A DNA stretch of 64,000 nucleotides from Pycnopodia helianthoides (lineage: Eukaryota > Echinodermata > Asteroidea > Forcipulatida > Asteriidae). This document shows positions 37,775 to 50,300 of the stretch, in pieces. Below the pieces are notes generated by a model. The model worked only from the letters and a program-made list of their open reading frames with translations, did no database searches and was not told where the DNA came from. How positions within the stretch are numbered: the stretch's first letter is position 1; every line of letters begins with the position of its first letter. The stretch spans positions 13,748,953 through 13,812,952 of the forward strand of contig CM063256.1 of NCBI GenBank assembly GCA_032158295.1. Reading direction: 5' to 3'. A program made the translations under genes and the position numbers.

Positions 37775-40700
37775 ATGTGGACTGTACCGTTCATCTTCCT
37801 TGTGGCCGCGGTGATGTCGTACGTCCTCGTACCAACAGAGACATCAGTCGTTATAAGTGAATTTCCAGGTGTGTACGTTATTATGATTTAAATATTTAAT
37901 ACAAAAATACGTCTTCAAATCGAGTCCAATTGTTAGTATTCATTTTATTTTGCTGAATAAAAAAACAAAAACGAATGGGCAGTTGAGGGAAATTAATTTT
38001 AATGTCCAATCGACCACAGGCAAAATTATCAACAATTAAGATAAGAGTTGGCAGCTGTTCTGTCCCAGTCTGCAAGAGTGTTTTCCAACAGCTGGAATTG
38101 TACAACAGCTGAATGGAAGAAAACATTAAATATTAATTTTATGGAGATTGCGCAGTCTGGTTTTTCAGCTTGAGGGGGTACATCTCAAAACTTATTCTGT
38201 TACTTTAAGAAATTTTGAGTTTAAAAGAAAATTATTACAAAAATATGACTAGTGTAGTATTTTGCCTGCCAGAAAGTCCTTGGAATGTACAAGGCCACTC
38301 GTTTTGTAAATAAAGGTTAAATGCTCTAGAGTCTATAGTGTCGAGTAGGAATCAAGTCATCTTTTCAATAAGATGTCAAAATTTGCTGTAAATAAAAAAA
38401 ATATAAAAAACCAAAACCAAAACAACAACCTTGTAAAATTGATAACAATTAGAAGTACGAACAGGGTGTACAAACACAAATGTAATACGGAAATTTGTGA
38501 AATGCACAGCCAATAGAGTAAGTGACAAACTGCGAAAACACTATAGCAATTGTTTTATATCAAAAATTCTATAAACATGTATTTTTATATAGAAAAAAGG
38601 AAACATTATGTTTGTTTATTTTTGTTTCCCCTGAACAGTAAATAAAACAAGTGTCTCAGCTTTGTTCACAATTTTATCAGTCGTCACATTCATCAGGGAT
38701 TTCATGGAACACAGGCGTAAACCAAAGAGAGAAGTTGAAAAGACACCATCTCTCTCTTCAGCACAACCTCACGCCTCAACCCCATTGTCTCCTGAGAGGC
38801 GTATGCGAGGCGTCATAATACAGAGCTATGGTGAGGACAGCATCAGTGTGAGTCATGAGGTCCCTCGTCCGGAGCTTACATATGTTGATGAGGTGCTGGT
38901 ACGAGTGCATGCAGCTTCGGTTAACCCCCTTGATGTGCAGATCAGCACAGGGATAGGACAGGAACTTTGCAATAGCATGAGGTCTATGCGAGGAGTAAGT
39001 TGGCATCATGTTAGGGTCTAAAAATTGTGGGTTTCGGAGTTTGGGTGAGGGCAGTGACAGGTGGTGTGCTGGGGAGCTTTATTTGAAGGCTATTTGAAAA
39101 ATCTTTCCAGAGACATCAGTCTCTCCCCCTTTCGTCCTCTCTTTCTCTCTCTCTTTTTTCTCTTGTATATGATAGAATCATATTTTGTATAAGTAGGAAT
39201 CCTATTCCTAAAAGTGATCTTCTTGCCAATGTTTCACTTTTAAAATGAGTGAGATCTCCCCCACCCCATCCAACACCCACCACCAAAGATTATGGAACGC
39301 GGAAGGCGCAAGATGTGGAACTGGAGCACGCTATCTATTGTTGGAACGTGAAATACGCATGGGCACCATTTTGTTAAGCAAATGTTTTCTAATTCATTGA
39401 TAGCAATGGTCATTGTCTGCACTGAACTATTGTTGCATCAAAAGAGTTGCTTGTACAAGTGGCGTCCAGTGCACATTTCACATTTCAGCCATATTGCACC
39501 TTTGGCACTCCAATCTTTGCCCACACCCACACGCCTGTGAAGGGGTGAATCTTAACTGGCTAAAAGGCAGTCTTAATCAAAGTAAAGGAGTTGTTACTTG
39601 TATTCATTATTCAATCTGTGAAGAGTGGCAGCACCCCCCCCCCCCCCGGGCCCCAATTCCCAGCCCAGGAACATTAGCAAGTTGTATAAAACATCATGCT
39701 GAAGAAACGGTACAAAAATGTTCATTAATGAACATTTTTGTATCGTGTCTGGTTGATCCCTTTGAAAAAGATATAAAAAGTTTTATACATTTATCCTTGT
39801 GAAAAAAATCCTTTCCAAAGCGATCAAGCATTATCGTTTTTTCATTGTTCAGGACTTCTTGAAAATATTTGTATTTATTTGTTACATTTGCACCAGGCTC
39901 CTTTTTTTAATATATATGTTTTTTTCCAAACCAGATGCCTGCAGGAGGTGGCAGGGAGTTTCCTGTCATACTTGGTAGAGATTTTTCAGGAGTAGTGGAG
40001 CGTGTTGGGTCAAAGGTCACAAAGGTCAAAGTGGGAGATGAAGTAAGCAAATCAAATATTTTAGTGTGTAGGCTATGTGGGTAGGTATACATTAACAAAA
40101 TGGGGACCTGTAACAAAAGAGGACAATAGGATCTCTGGTTGGGTAAAAGGTCCCCAGTTGGAAAGTGTTTACAAAACTAATGAGAGCTGCTGCCAAAAAG
40201 TTACAAACAAAAGAGGGACAATAGGAGGTCCCTGATTGCAGATGTTTACACACTTGCGTGTGTGTTTGTAGCTTTACACATTCACACCGGGGACCTAAAG
40301 CAAAAGAGGATAATAGGGTGCCTGGCTGGGTAAAGGTCCTCAGTTGGAGAGAGTGAACAAAACCAATGGGAGCTGTTGCCAAAAAGTTAGAGTACAAACA
40401 AGAGAAGGACAATAGGAGGTACCAGATTGCAGGTGTTTACAGACTTGTGTGTGTGTGTGTGTGTGCAAGCCCTGTTTGAACTAAATTGGTGCATTTTTCA
40501 ATGTTTGTTCGCATCTTGATACACTGATGTAGATGATAAAATATTTAAAAATAACCCAGTATTAATTTCTCTTTTATGATAAGCAAAACCAACGAACTGT
40601 TTTTTTTAAATTACTAACTTTTTCAGGGATGAGAAATTTCAGACTTTTATCTGACCTCTGACATTTTCATGTCTGCCTGAAAATGCTTTAATTTACGTAG

Positions 40701-43700
40701 ATTTGAAAAAGTTCCTGCTCTTTGATCAATTTCTCTAGCAGGGAGGGAAACTATTCCCTGAAGCTCCTAGAAATCTGTAACTCCAGGGGTTATCAAAAGG
40801 TGGACTTGCCATCATTTCAACTTGCCCCTAAGATCTGGGCCTGAGTTTCAGCCTCTTTTGGTCATCGCTTACTCCCACCCCTGCTGTCAAAAAAATAATA
40901 ATCCATGCCAATCTTTGCTACTTGAAACTTTACAAAGTTATTCCAGCAGAAATTTGTTCGTTGTAACAAATTTATTTGTGTAGGCTAAAACAAAAAGGTA
41001 GAAAAGTTAATATGAATTGTCCGTACAAGACATTGGCTGATAACTCACTTAGGCTAAGCAATTTTTATATGCGCTTAGCAAAAGTTTGAAATAATCAGGA
41101 CCGTTTGAACTTAGGTGTGGGCAGCTCTTCCATTCTACCATCGTGAAGGTAGCATGGGTGACTACATCGTCGTTACGGAGGAGGTACTTTCTAAGAAGCC
41201 GAGAAACATAAGCCACGAGGAAGCTGCAGCGTTGCCTAACGTTGGTACTTGTGTGTGGTGCTCATTGGTTCTTACTGCTGTCATTGGATCAAAGAGAACT
41301 AAACAACAGAGGTTGGTTGGAAACATGTCCCTGGAGCAATCAAAAATTGACAATCAGAAATTTGCTCAGGCCCCCACCCCACCCCCCAAACAAAGCAGAA
41401 AGGATAATAACCCAAATGTCATGTGGTGTCATTCATTGACAAATTTTTCTCTTTGGAGGGGCAAAGAAAATCATTATTGGTGGGGGCTGGGGATGCTAAA
41501 TGCAAAGTAAAACATAAACACTAAATAGCAGATTATCAAAGTGTGCCAACATCCCCTTCAATGCTTGAAACACTTTCTGTTAACAAGTTTCCCTTTCCTC
41601 TTTTTATGTTTTCCCTGAGAGAAAAATGAATAAATTTGCTCGCCCTGGGAAGGGGGGGGGGCAGGCCAGTCAATAGTTTTGGCTGGTAACCCATTTCTGC
41701 TAAACAAAACATGTCTGTGCTTAGTAGCTTTATAAATTGGTTTACTTAAATTCCTTTTAGACCTGTGACTTTTCCCAGTGTCTCTAGAAGTATCCCAAAC
41801 TTGGCTTCGTTATCTTGAGGTTTTCATTTCTCCATCTGGTGTGAAGGGTTTTAGTTACCGGTGGCACAGGAGGAGTAGGAACATTTGCCACTCAGCTCAT
41901 CAAGGCTTGGGGAGGTCATGTGACTGCCACTTGTCAGGACGCACACGGAGCGAAGCTTCTAAGTGATCTTGGAGCAGATGATGTCATCAATATCTCGGAG
42001 GTTGATATGGAGACTTCTCTCATCAGCAAACCAAAGTGAGTTAATTAATATTGATCTCCCTCAAGCCCTTGGGAAATCTTGTGTCATGGCCGAGCAGTTA
42101 AGAGCACCAGACTCAAGCTCTGGTGTTTCTGATCAGCATAGTATGAGTACGAGTCCTGCCCGTGGCACTTGTGTATTTGAGCAAGATACTTTACCATAAT
42201 TGCTTTGTCCTTCGGCTGCTTGGGCACTAATCCACTGAATATAATAACTCATTGAAATTTGCCTTTTCAATTTCACAAGGTGAAGCTGAGTGAAATGCAA
42301 AAGTCAGATTTCACAGAATGATTATATTCTGTGACAATAAAACTCGTATGCATCCAACATTTGTATAATATGTTTAATCTTCAGGACTATTTTATGATTT
42401 GTATCCAAGGTTTGATGTAATAATTGACACTGTTGGTCCATCAGTAAGACAGGCCTGTTTTAAGCTGTGCGATAAAAGCAGTTTCTATGTCAGCATGGTA
42501 TCCCCTACCTTTGAAAATGCTGACAAGTATGGAGTTATGATGGGAGCTTTTGTGACCAACTTCTCAAAAATGAAACAGGTGAGACAAAAAGTTCAGGTCA
42601 AATAAAGTTGTTTTTGAAATGAATATCAGCTTCTCTCTGTTAGCTATTGAACTTTCATCTTTGAAAGAGTAAAGCAATTCTTATATTGGAGGAGCATGAA
42701 CATCAGACAGTCTTCAAGTTTCAAGGAATAGTTTTAGGGACATTGAGGCTAAGACGGGGGCAGCACACACAATGTCCACCTCAAAATCTAGGCCTGCTAT
42801 GTGTAGAATATAAATGTTCAAAATAAACAATTTAATACATCTTTTCTGTTTGTCAGTCTTGGGCCAACAGATGCGACTTTAGATGGGGTTTTTCTCTACC
42901 TGAAGGGAAGATTCTGGACAGAATAACTAAGTACGTCGAGGCAAAGAAGGTAAGCACAAGAATATTAGTGACAATGTCAATGATAACCTGTCATCCTTGA
43001 ATGTTCTCCAAGGATTTGAGAAACTCTCGTCAATTGGTTATGTAATGATCAGGGTGAACTCTTGGGTTGTTTTTATGTTCAGTACTACGAGCCTACTCTG
43101 TTTACTGCCTTTAAAGGGAAAGTACGTTATTGGTTAGTAGAAGAGTAAACTAATTCCCATCTATTAGTGTTCACAACAAACCTGGAAAATTTCATCAAAC
43201 TCTGTGATCTCATTTCAAGTGAAAATAGGAAATGGTAAAACAAAAATGTTTGTGTTATATAAGGGATTGTTGTAAATTTTGGAAATAATGATAGCAGCAA
43301 TCTAGATAAGAACCAGATTTTTTATTTATTTATTTATTTATTATTATTTTTTTAGGGGATGGTCTTTAAATGCAATTTTCTTGAATTTAACAAAATTTCA
43401 GACAGACATATTTCTCTAGAGGATTTGTAAAGATATACACTTATAATGTGTCAACTTTTCGATAAAAAATAATCTACATTTTTTCTACCAATTAATTAAG
43501 ATGCCTGTACTTAGTGTTGAACCGAAAGTCATTGTAATTTCTGCATGTGACATTCTTCAAGACATGTCAATCATGTTGTAACAACATCTCTTGTTGTTTT
43601 TTGTTGTTTTCAGATAAGACCGGTCATAGATCAGGTGTACAATGTGGAGGAAGCCAGAAAAGCATTTCGACATGTAGAGACTGGTCCAACGAAGGGGAAA

Positions 43701-43721
43701 ACCATTGTCACATTTGACTGA
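37775..43721 (+). CDS. RTN4IP1: RTN4IP1-like NADPH oxidoreductase
   Basis: Eight coding exons join in frame into 437 codons: 37775-37868, 38639-38994, 39935-40042, 41115-41311, 41847-42035, 42410-42578, 42857-42949 and 43614-43721, all with GT/AG borders. Exon 6 must start at 42410: the stronger-looking acceptor at 42384 would introduce a stop. Family hallmarks are VHAASVNPLDVQ, FPVILGRDFSGVVERVG, the Rossmann motif VLVTGGTGGVGTF (residues 253-265), LGADDVI, FDVIIDTVG and the C-terminal RPVIDQVY..GKTIVTFD. The human protein has about 396 residues and is a mitochondrial member of the zinc-free medium-chain reductases, linked to respiratory complex I and coenzyme Q (established knowledge). The first about 55 residues differ from human: two hydrophobic stretches (residues 2-19 and about 36-50) before a basic linker. 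The start ATG has a good context (CAACCATGT). Introns hold a SINE, a duplication and a short palindrome. Confidence 0.93.
39711..39742. repeat. perfect 32-bp palindrome in RTN4IP1 intron 2
   Basis: TACAAAAATGTTCATT is followed directly by its exact reverse complement. Pairing continues imperfectly outward (CGG on the left, CG on the right). No other copy is seen in the window. Confidence 0.85.
40100..40465. repeat. 188-bp tandem duplication, RTN4IP1 intron 3
   Basis: Two diverged copies share GGGGACCTGTAACAAAAGAG / GGGGACCTAAAGCAAAAGAG, GGTCCCCAGTTGGA / GGTCCTCAGTTGGA, GAGAGCTGCTGCCAAAAAGT / GGAGCTGTTGCCAAAAAG and the GATTGCAG..TGTTTACA segment. Both end in a TG-rich microsatellite. Confidence 0.85.
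42083..42345 (+). mobile_element. tRNA-derived SINE in RTN4IP1 intron 5
   Basis: The head GTCATGGCCGAGCAGTTAAG resembles the A box of Ser/Leu tRNAs. A B-box-like ACGAGTCCTGCC and then TATTTGAGCAAGATACTTTA and AATTGCTTTGTCC follow, the same tail as at 293-480. The sense orientation matches the gene, and it lies between exons 5 (ends 42035) and 6 (starts 42410). Confidence 0.75.
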
Positions 43722-44109
43722 CCTTAGCCAAACTACATATAGCTGTTCGGCAGAAATTTAGCAGGGAGAAAAGTTGAAAGAAAGACAATTTTCAATACAA
43801 TGTATTTTGTGAAGCAAGACTGCCTAATCAATCTATGGCCCTGCATTTGAACTTTGGAGAGGCAAGGCTCACTGTCGGTAACATTTGAGTAAAATATTCA
43901 TGCAGAATTTTCCCTGGCATTTTAAGGGATGATTGCAAAATTAAACAGGCGGAAACTAGAGGTTAGGCTTGAGGGACAGAGGTTTTCTGGGGTTATCAGA
44001 ATTCAACCCCCAGTTACCTTGATTTACCGCTTGTTTAATTCTGCAATTCTCCTACAACAAAACTCAGAACAGTTGATAACAGCAAGCCGTTGATGCAATT
44101 TTGTTATGA

Positions 44110-44115
44110 AATAAA
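44110..44115 (+). terminator. polyadenylation signal for RTN4IP1
   Basis: A canonical AATAAA lies 389 bases after the RTN4IP1 stop codon and is the first one downstream on the plus strand. A 3' UTR of about 0.4 kb is ordinary. Confidence 0.55.
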
Positions 44116-45425
44116 GAACAAAAAGTACAAGTTACTCAGGATTGACACTTCTCGCATTATTTGTTATGTTTGTCTTTTGTTGGAAGGTTTATTTGTTCCA
44201 TAGTTTTATCAGCCCCAGAGGATTGCTCAGAATTTGTTCCATAATGATCCAGGATACTTCACGTGAGGGTCTTGGTGCTCCTTATCACTCGACTATCGTG
44301 ATTCCGCGCTATCCATGCCGTGCATACTAATACACCAACCATCGGGCGATAGCAGGCCATGTCGGGAAAACTTAAATCACCCACCATACAAAACAACTGA
44401 CGGTTCATGGCTTCCATAAAATGCACTCTGCTGGAATAGTCACAACGTGTATACATGTCGAGTGTGCATAGTTTTACTAACAATGTATGAACGTCTTGCA
44501 AAAAGACTAACTTCACGGAAGCACAAAAGCAATTTCCACCATGCCTCTGGCCATTGTCTGTGGTGCTCTTTCAAATGGTCTCCAGCAAATTTCCCACCCA
44601 AGGAAAAACTGCCTTGCCCTCACTAGAATGATGTATCAGGCCTGTTGATTGGCAAAAAGAACTGGGCCCAATTTCATGGCACTGCTTCCTGCCAAATTCT
44701 GCACTTACAGCCCTAAAATCATGTGCTTTACTAGGCGCCTCAACAGAGTTGGTCTTTAACTTTGTCAGTGACTAGCCAGCAGGACCAGTTAGCTTGTCAT
44801 TTTAATAGTCCGCCAGTTCTTTCACTGGTCCATATTTTGAAGGTTTTCTTTCAACATGGTCATTAGCATGGACTTGTATTTAAAACTAATTTGAACAATC
44901 AGTGGTTTACATGTAGCCGTGTGGAGAAATGAACTAGCCAGCAGGACTAGGTGGACAGAATTCTGACTGGTTCTGGGGTGTTTTAACTTGATTTTGTCCA
45001 ACAGGACCCTTTCGTGGGAGAACACTGCACAAGTGCAGAATTATGTGATAAGCGGAGTCGTGTAATTGGGCCAAAAAATTCTTAAAGGCTGTTCATTTTT
45101 TTTGTTTTTATCAAAATAAGGAGAAAGTTCCCAAAGCATAATTTTTCCCATGGAATTTATCAAACAGCGCCCTTACCAAGGTCAAAGGAAAACCAATCAT
45201 TGGCTGAGAGTTGTGTGTAGAGCATACAGATTTCCATTGTTTGACACCAGCGATGGTGGCCTATGGGAAGGGTCTATGATAAAAGGCAATGGTCCTCTTT
45301 CAGATTTATAGCCAGCATTCAACTTGTTTTAAATTATTAATTAATACGACTATCATCACTAAGTTGTGCCGTTTAATATACTGAATAAAATACTTGTCTC
45401 TTCAAAATGCTAGATATATGCATTA

Positions 45426-45712
45426 TAACCCTTTAGAGTCCATTTATTTCTGTATACGTGTAATCATCAATACGCCCATACATGTCTGCCATTGTTAATT
45501 GTTGTACTCCATTTTTTTTTTAAAACAATAAACAGAATTTTTTTTTTACAAATGTAAATAGTATGTCAACATGGAAACATTGGAAAATGTCAATTCTGGA
45601 CATGACTTTCACTGTGACCTCTTTCTGTGAAGGGAAGTAGGTCAAACCTTACGACCGCTATGGGAGTTTTGGGTACAAGCCGCTTATGGTCGCTATGGTC
45701 TCTAAAGGGTTA
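45426..45712. mobile_element. MITE with TAACCCTTTAGAG inverted ends
   Basis: The left end TAACCCTTTAGAGTCC and the right end GGTCTCTAAAGGGTTA are inverted repeats of about 16 bases flanking 287 bases of non-coding sequence. No transposase is present. Confidence 0.75.
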
Positions 45713-46261
45713 AGGTCTGTGTGCGACAGGTGCACGAGAGTAATGGCCAATAACAGTGGTCTTCAGATTGAGGCCAATAACATGCCTCAAAGCACAGGCT
45801 GACCTTAGAAACACCCACAGTCGCCAATTCAGACTCTGCCATAGTCCATCCAGATTGGCCGCTACAGCTACGACTGTTTCTAAGGGTGTTGCAAAGGACA
45901 TCCTGTACATCGTATGATGAAACGGAGATGCAGCCGTACCCATAGCTGCCAATTCCATTTGGTGCTCGATATGGGGGCATGGTGTACCCCCTCCTAGTGT
46001 CTTCATTGTGTGCTTGGAATCTCAGGAATTCTTTGGAGGATTTTAGTGAGGGAGGGAGGGATACCCTCTGCCCCATATCAGGCATGGTGTAGCCAATTTG
46101 GACACGGCCCTTGTCAGTTTATCATGGTGCCTTCATTTGGGTAATGTTCCTATAGCACTAGCAGTGGTGGATAATATTGATTGTCAAAAGGGGACAGACT
46201 ATTTTACCCTCCAGCTTCAGTATGATCACACTGCATTGAAAAAGAGATTGACCCAAAAACT

Positions 46262-46519
46262 GTTGAAAGGGGCACCATTGTCATGATCTAAGCAGACCTG
46301 TGGCTGTACATGGAATTATGAACTCTCACCCACTCACTACCTGTGCATGCCCTCCCTCCAAATGTTGTATCACTTTCAACCAGTAACTACATTTGCACGT
46401 GAGCCCTCCATATATAACATTTGGAGGGAAGGCACGCAAATGTAGTTACTGGTTGAAAGTTCATAATTCCATGTACAGCCACAGGTCTGCTTTGATCATG
46501 ACCTCACAGCCCCTTTAAG
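46262..46519. mobile_element. fold-back MITE with about 60-bp arms
   Basis: The left arm runs TTGAAAGGGGC..TCATGATCTAAGCAGACCTG and GGCTGTACATGGAATTATGA. The right arm returns the complement and ends in GCCCCTTTAA. An inner inverted repeat (TTTCAACCAGTAACTACATT and its complement) extends the hairpin almost to the centre. Confidence 0.85.
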
Positions 46520-47307
46520 CAGGAAAAAAACTGCCTCAAATATGTCTTTACAATTCAAAATAAGTATTTGGGGGCAACAGTCCTAACAATGTAATCTTCA
46601 TGGAACTTTGGCTGGTAACCTGTTTCTGCTAAGCAATATTTTTGTGCTTAGCAAGTTTTTGTGCTTACAGGCTTTGTGAAGGCTCCGACATCATATACAA
46701 TTCTGGTTACATCATTTTGGGAGTCAAATTTCTCCAACTTAAGCAATGCACGCTTGGTCTTTGGTCTTTGGGAAAAGTAGAATTTCTTTTTTAGCCCAAG
46801 GGCTGACCTACTTTTTAATTGGTGTAGGGTTTCAAAGACTTTTCAGGCCATTTATTCACAATTTTCCAGATTTTTCTGAAAATAATCAGAAATCAGGCTA
46901 AAGACGGAAGAATGTCATGCCTGGTCTATACACTCGCTACACGACTTATCATTGCATAAAATTCAACTCCCAAAACGACAGACTGGGCCAACAGGTGCCA
47001 CAAGTGATGTTGGTGCAATGGTCAATATTTCTAGCTCCACAGTGGCTCAAGAGAGGACAAAAACAGACAGAATAAAAGAGACATCACCACACAAGTATTA
47101 CTGTGTTTGGAGACACATGTTAAACAGTTTTTTAATAAGATCTTTCAATTTTAGCATTAGACCCATGCAGGATAGTTTAGGCCATTATCTTAACTTGTAC
47201 TGGCTTCTCCTTTAGGATGATAAATGGTGTGCCATTGTAAAATGCTCCCCCTCCCAGTTATGCTGATGGTGCTGCATTGTGCATTGCACCCTACACGTCA
47301 TCTTTGT

Positions 47308-50300
47308 TTAAAGAGTCCAGTCGGGGAACTCAAAGAGAACGTCTTTGCCTGTCAGCTTCTTGTAGACGGCACTGAAGGTGTCGGTCTGTGAAAAAGAAAA
47401 TGAACCAAAACAAAACGTTCTTTAACTGTTGCAATATCAAGGTCAATCAGTTCAACAATCAAAATTTTGTTTCAAATTTAATAAAAAACAGGAAAGCACC
47501 ACTGCCCTTTCCGGAACAAATTGAAGGCGGAAAACTTAGTTTAAAAGATGCACCTCATGAGGCATTTATTTCATTAAATAACCACAATTGGGAAAAACCC
47601 ATGTAATCAGGTAGAAACTGAAAACCCAATCCACTTGCAAGGCTCCCAGGGTTTGACCTTAGCAGTGGTCCGCTGGCCAAATGCCAGTTAAATGGCGGTG
47701 GACCAGCTGAAACACCTTGCCAAGTGGTCCAGCTGGCCAGTCAAAATTATCCGCAGCCGTATAACAGAACCCCATTTTCGATTTTTTTTAATTTTATTGC
47801 AAACAATGTATTATTAAAACAAAATCTGAGGAGGCTACATTTTGTAAAAAAATAAATAAAGTAAATCACAAACGATAACCAAGTTTTGCCGGGCGAACGG
47901 AATGTTTGAGTTTCCCCCAACCAGGGAAAGTGCTTTGTCCACTGGAAATTGCATGGGTTAGCAATTCAAGAGTGTAAAAGGTTTAACAAAAATTCTTGGA
48001 AATTCGACCGGTATGAAAAGTTTAAATAAACTTTCCTGGGAATTTCCTGGGTAAAGTGTCAGAGGGGCCAACTGACATACCTTGTAGTCCACCTGAATCT
48101 GTTGGCTCTTGTCCAGATGCACCTTGATGATTTTGGTTCCATCCAGCCTGACCCGGATCCTCTTGCCGACGATCTCGGAAGGGTAGACAAGGTCCTCCAG
48201 GATAGAGTCGTGCACGGCGGTCAGTGTCCTGCTACGGGGACGCTTCTGCTTGTTCTTCGTTCTTGATTTGCGTGTGGGCTTGGGGAGGATACGTCTCTGC
48301 GAGATGAAGTGGATAAAGATGAAACACAAGATGGAAAATCTTTAACCCTAACAGTAACTCTTTTCAAGAAAGGGTTTGGAAGCGTCAGAGTTGAAGAAAA
48401 CAAGTTAAAAGGTATTGTACACTTTGGTAACAGCTCAAAATCAGTGTCCACATTTTGTGTGATTAAACATATGCATGAACAAGCAAACCTGTGAAAGTTT
48501 GAGCTCAATAGGTCATCGAGGTCACGAGAAAATAGTGAAAAGAGATCTTATGTGTTTTCTGTTTTTTCAAATTATCGCGCGCGATAATTACTATTGTTTT
48601 ACTCATTTCTCAGAAACGATAGCATTTTAGGCAGAAATATTTTAAGGAACCCTTTCTACCATTACTTACTTTAAACATGTAAGTTATGTGTGAATCTGTG
48701 AACATTGTGTTTTTCGATCTTACCAATAGTGTACAGGGCCTTTAAAGCTGTGAAAAGCATATCCAGTGATTCTAATCATTTTAAACTAACTGTCCGGCCA
48801 TTCAATATCATTGTGGTAAATTAATCTACACAGTACAGAGTTTTGTACACCATTGTCTTACCATGACACAATCCATGCAGTTTAATAGTTCCAAAGGGTT
48901 GGTCAACTTAGGGGCCATCCAGAATGATCAAAGTAAAATAAATTTGATCTTTTCCAAAATTGTTTTGACACACCCACCCAACCCAAATTTCGATTTTTAA
49001 ATATTGACTGACTATTTACCCTATGCACTGTAGAACAAAGTAATGCCTCAAATGAAGCAGATATTTGAAACAAATGTTCTCCCAGCTCAGGAGTTTTCAA
49101 TGGCTTTTCCTGGCTTCCAGCATGCAACTTTTTGCACGCTGAAACCAAAGAAAATCCTTGCCATCTCCCCATCGGGCATGGAGGGCTACTATTGAAACAA
49201 GGTTGACCATTAACAACGGAACTGCACACACAGTTCCTTTTATTTGAAATGAAAACTGAATTTTTATTTTCAGTTATTTCCAACCCACCCATTTAAAAAA
49301 AAATTTCAACATTTTTCAACATTGATTATTCTGAATGACCTCTTTCCGGAAATGTACTACGGAAAATAGAAGGGTTAATTATTTTGTTTTTTTATACCTG
49401 TGCTACAAAGACAACATGCTTGCCGCTGAACTTCTTCTCAAGTTCTCGCACCAGTCTGTTCTGGACTTTCTGGAAACCCCTGAGCTGTGGCACTGGGACG
49501 AAGATGACGATAGCCTTCTTGTTGCCTCCAAAATCAATTTCCTAAAATGAAAAACATGGAATCAATGGGTGAACCCTTTTGAACATGAAAAGGGGGAAAA
49601 AAAAACAATGATAACATAACAATTGCACTATAAATGTCAGAATTCTTTTGCATTTCTCAAGACCAACTTGTCGAGACAAAAATCTTGAGGTACTGCAGAG
49701 GAAAGCTTTTAATGTAGTCCATCAGCGAATCCCAAGAGCTTTGGATAACACAGCTGTTGGGAATTAGAAAAAATGGACAATTGTCAGCAACTCGGCAACA
49801 AACCTTTTCACTATTGACCCAATTCACCTGATGTCATCACATTATCATCAGTAATCTTGGGTTTCCATCAGTCCCAACCTGGGGCCAATTTCAAAGCGCT
49901 GCTTAACGCAAAGCAATTTTTTGTGCATTCTGTAGCAGAAAAATTTGTTTAAGCGTAAACATATTCCACAGATTAGCAAGAACATCGGGCAGCCAGCCTC
50001 CATGTTCACAATGAATTTGCATAGTTACGTCAATAACTTTCAAACAGTAAGCACTGGAGGTTAGTATGCCTTTTCGTTCGATTACGGCTAGCACTGCTAC
50101 GAAATGAAAACTCGCACAGTAAGCACAAAATCGGCTGTTAAGCAGCTCCACTCTGTGAAATTGGGCCCTAATTGCATGGGTTTTCCCCAGCTGGGGTTTT
50201 CCTCCCACACCCAAACCTAAACATTTCTTTTTTATCTTCTCTTCACAGACCTGTATCTTCAGGCCAAGGTACTTTGGAGGGCTTCTCGGTTTCCTTACCC

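Larger units (their letters stand above)
44116..47307. other. intergenic, RTN4IP1 to RPS7 (convergent 3' ends)
   Basis: The two genes point towards each other across this stretch. It contains two inverted-repeat elements listed separately and fragments of dispersed repeats (for example CTGCCTTGCCCTCACTAGAA near 44607, with relatives near 50610 and 61113). A 127-codon minus-strand frame at 45702-46085 has no recognisable family and runs into a MITE end, so I do not call it a gene. Confidence 0.5.

Noticed and set aside
42385..42409. Stronger-looking splice acceptor (TTCTTCAG-type, AG at 42383-42384) for RTN4IP1 exon 6
   Set aside because: Using it puts a stop codon in frame after exon 5. The acceptor ending at 42409 keeps the frame and gives the family-typical KFDVIIDTVG junction.
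45702..46085. 127-codon minus-strand frame between RTN4IP1 and RPS7
   Set aside because: No recognisable family, an overlapping 98-codon frame in another phase, and its end lies inside a MITE terminal repeat.
49780..49860. Possible box C/D snoRNA in an RPS7 intron (CTGATGATAATG and a CTGA downstream on the minus strand)
   Set aside because: The C and D motifs are roughly spaced as required, but the flanking bases do not form a terminal stem and no guide region is evident.
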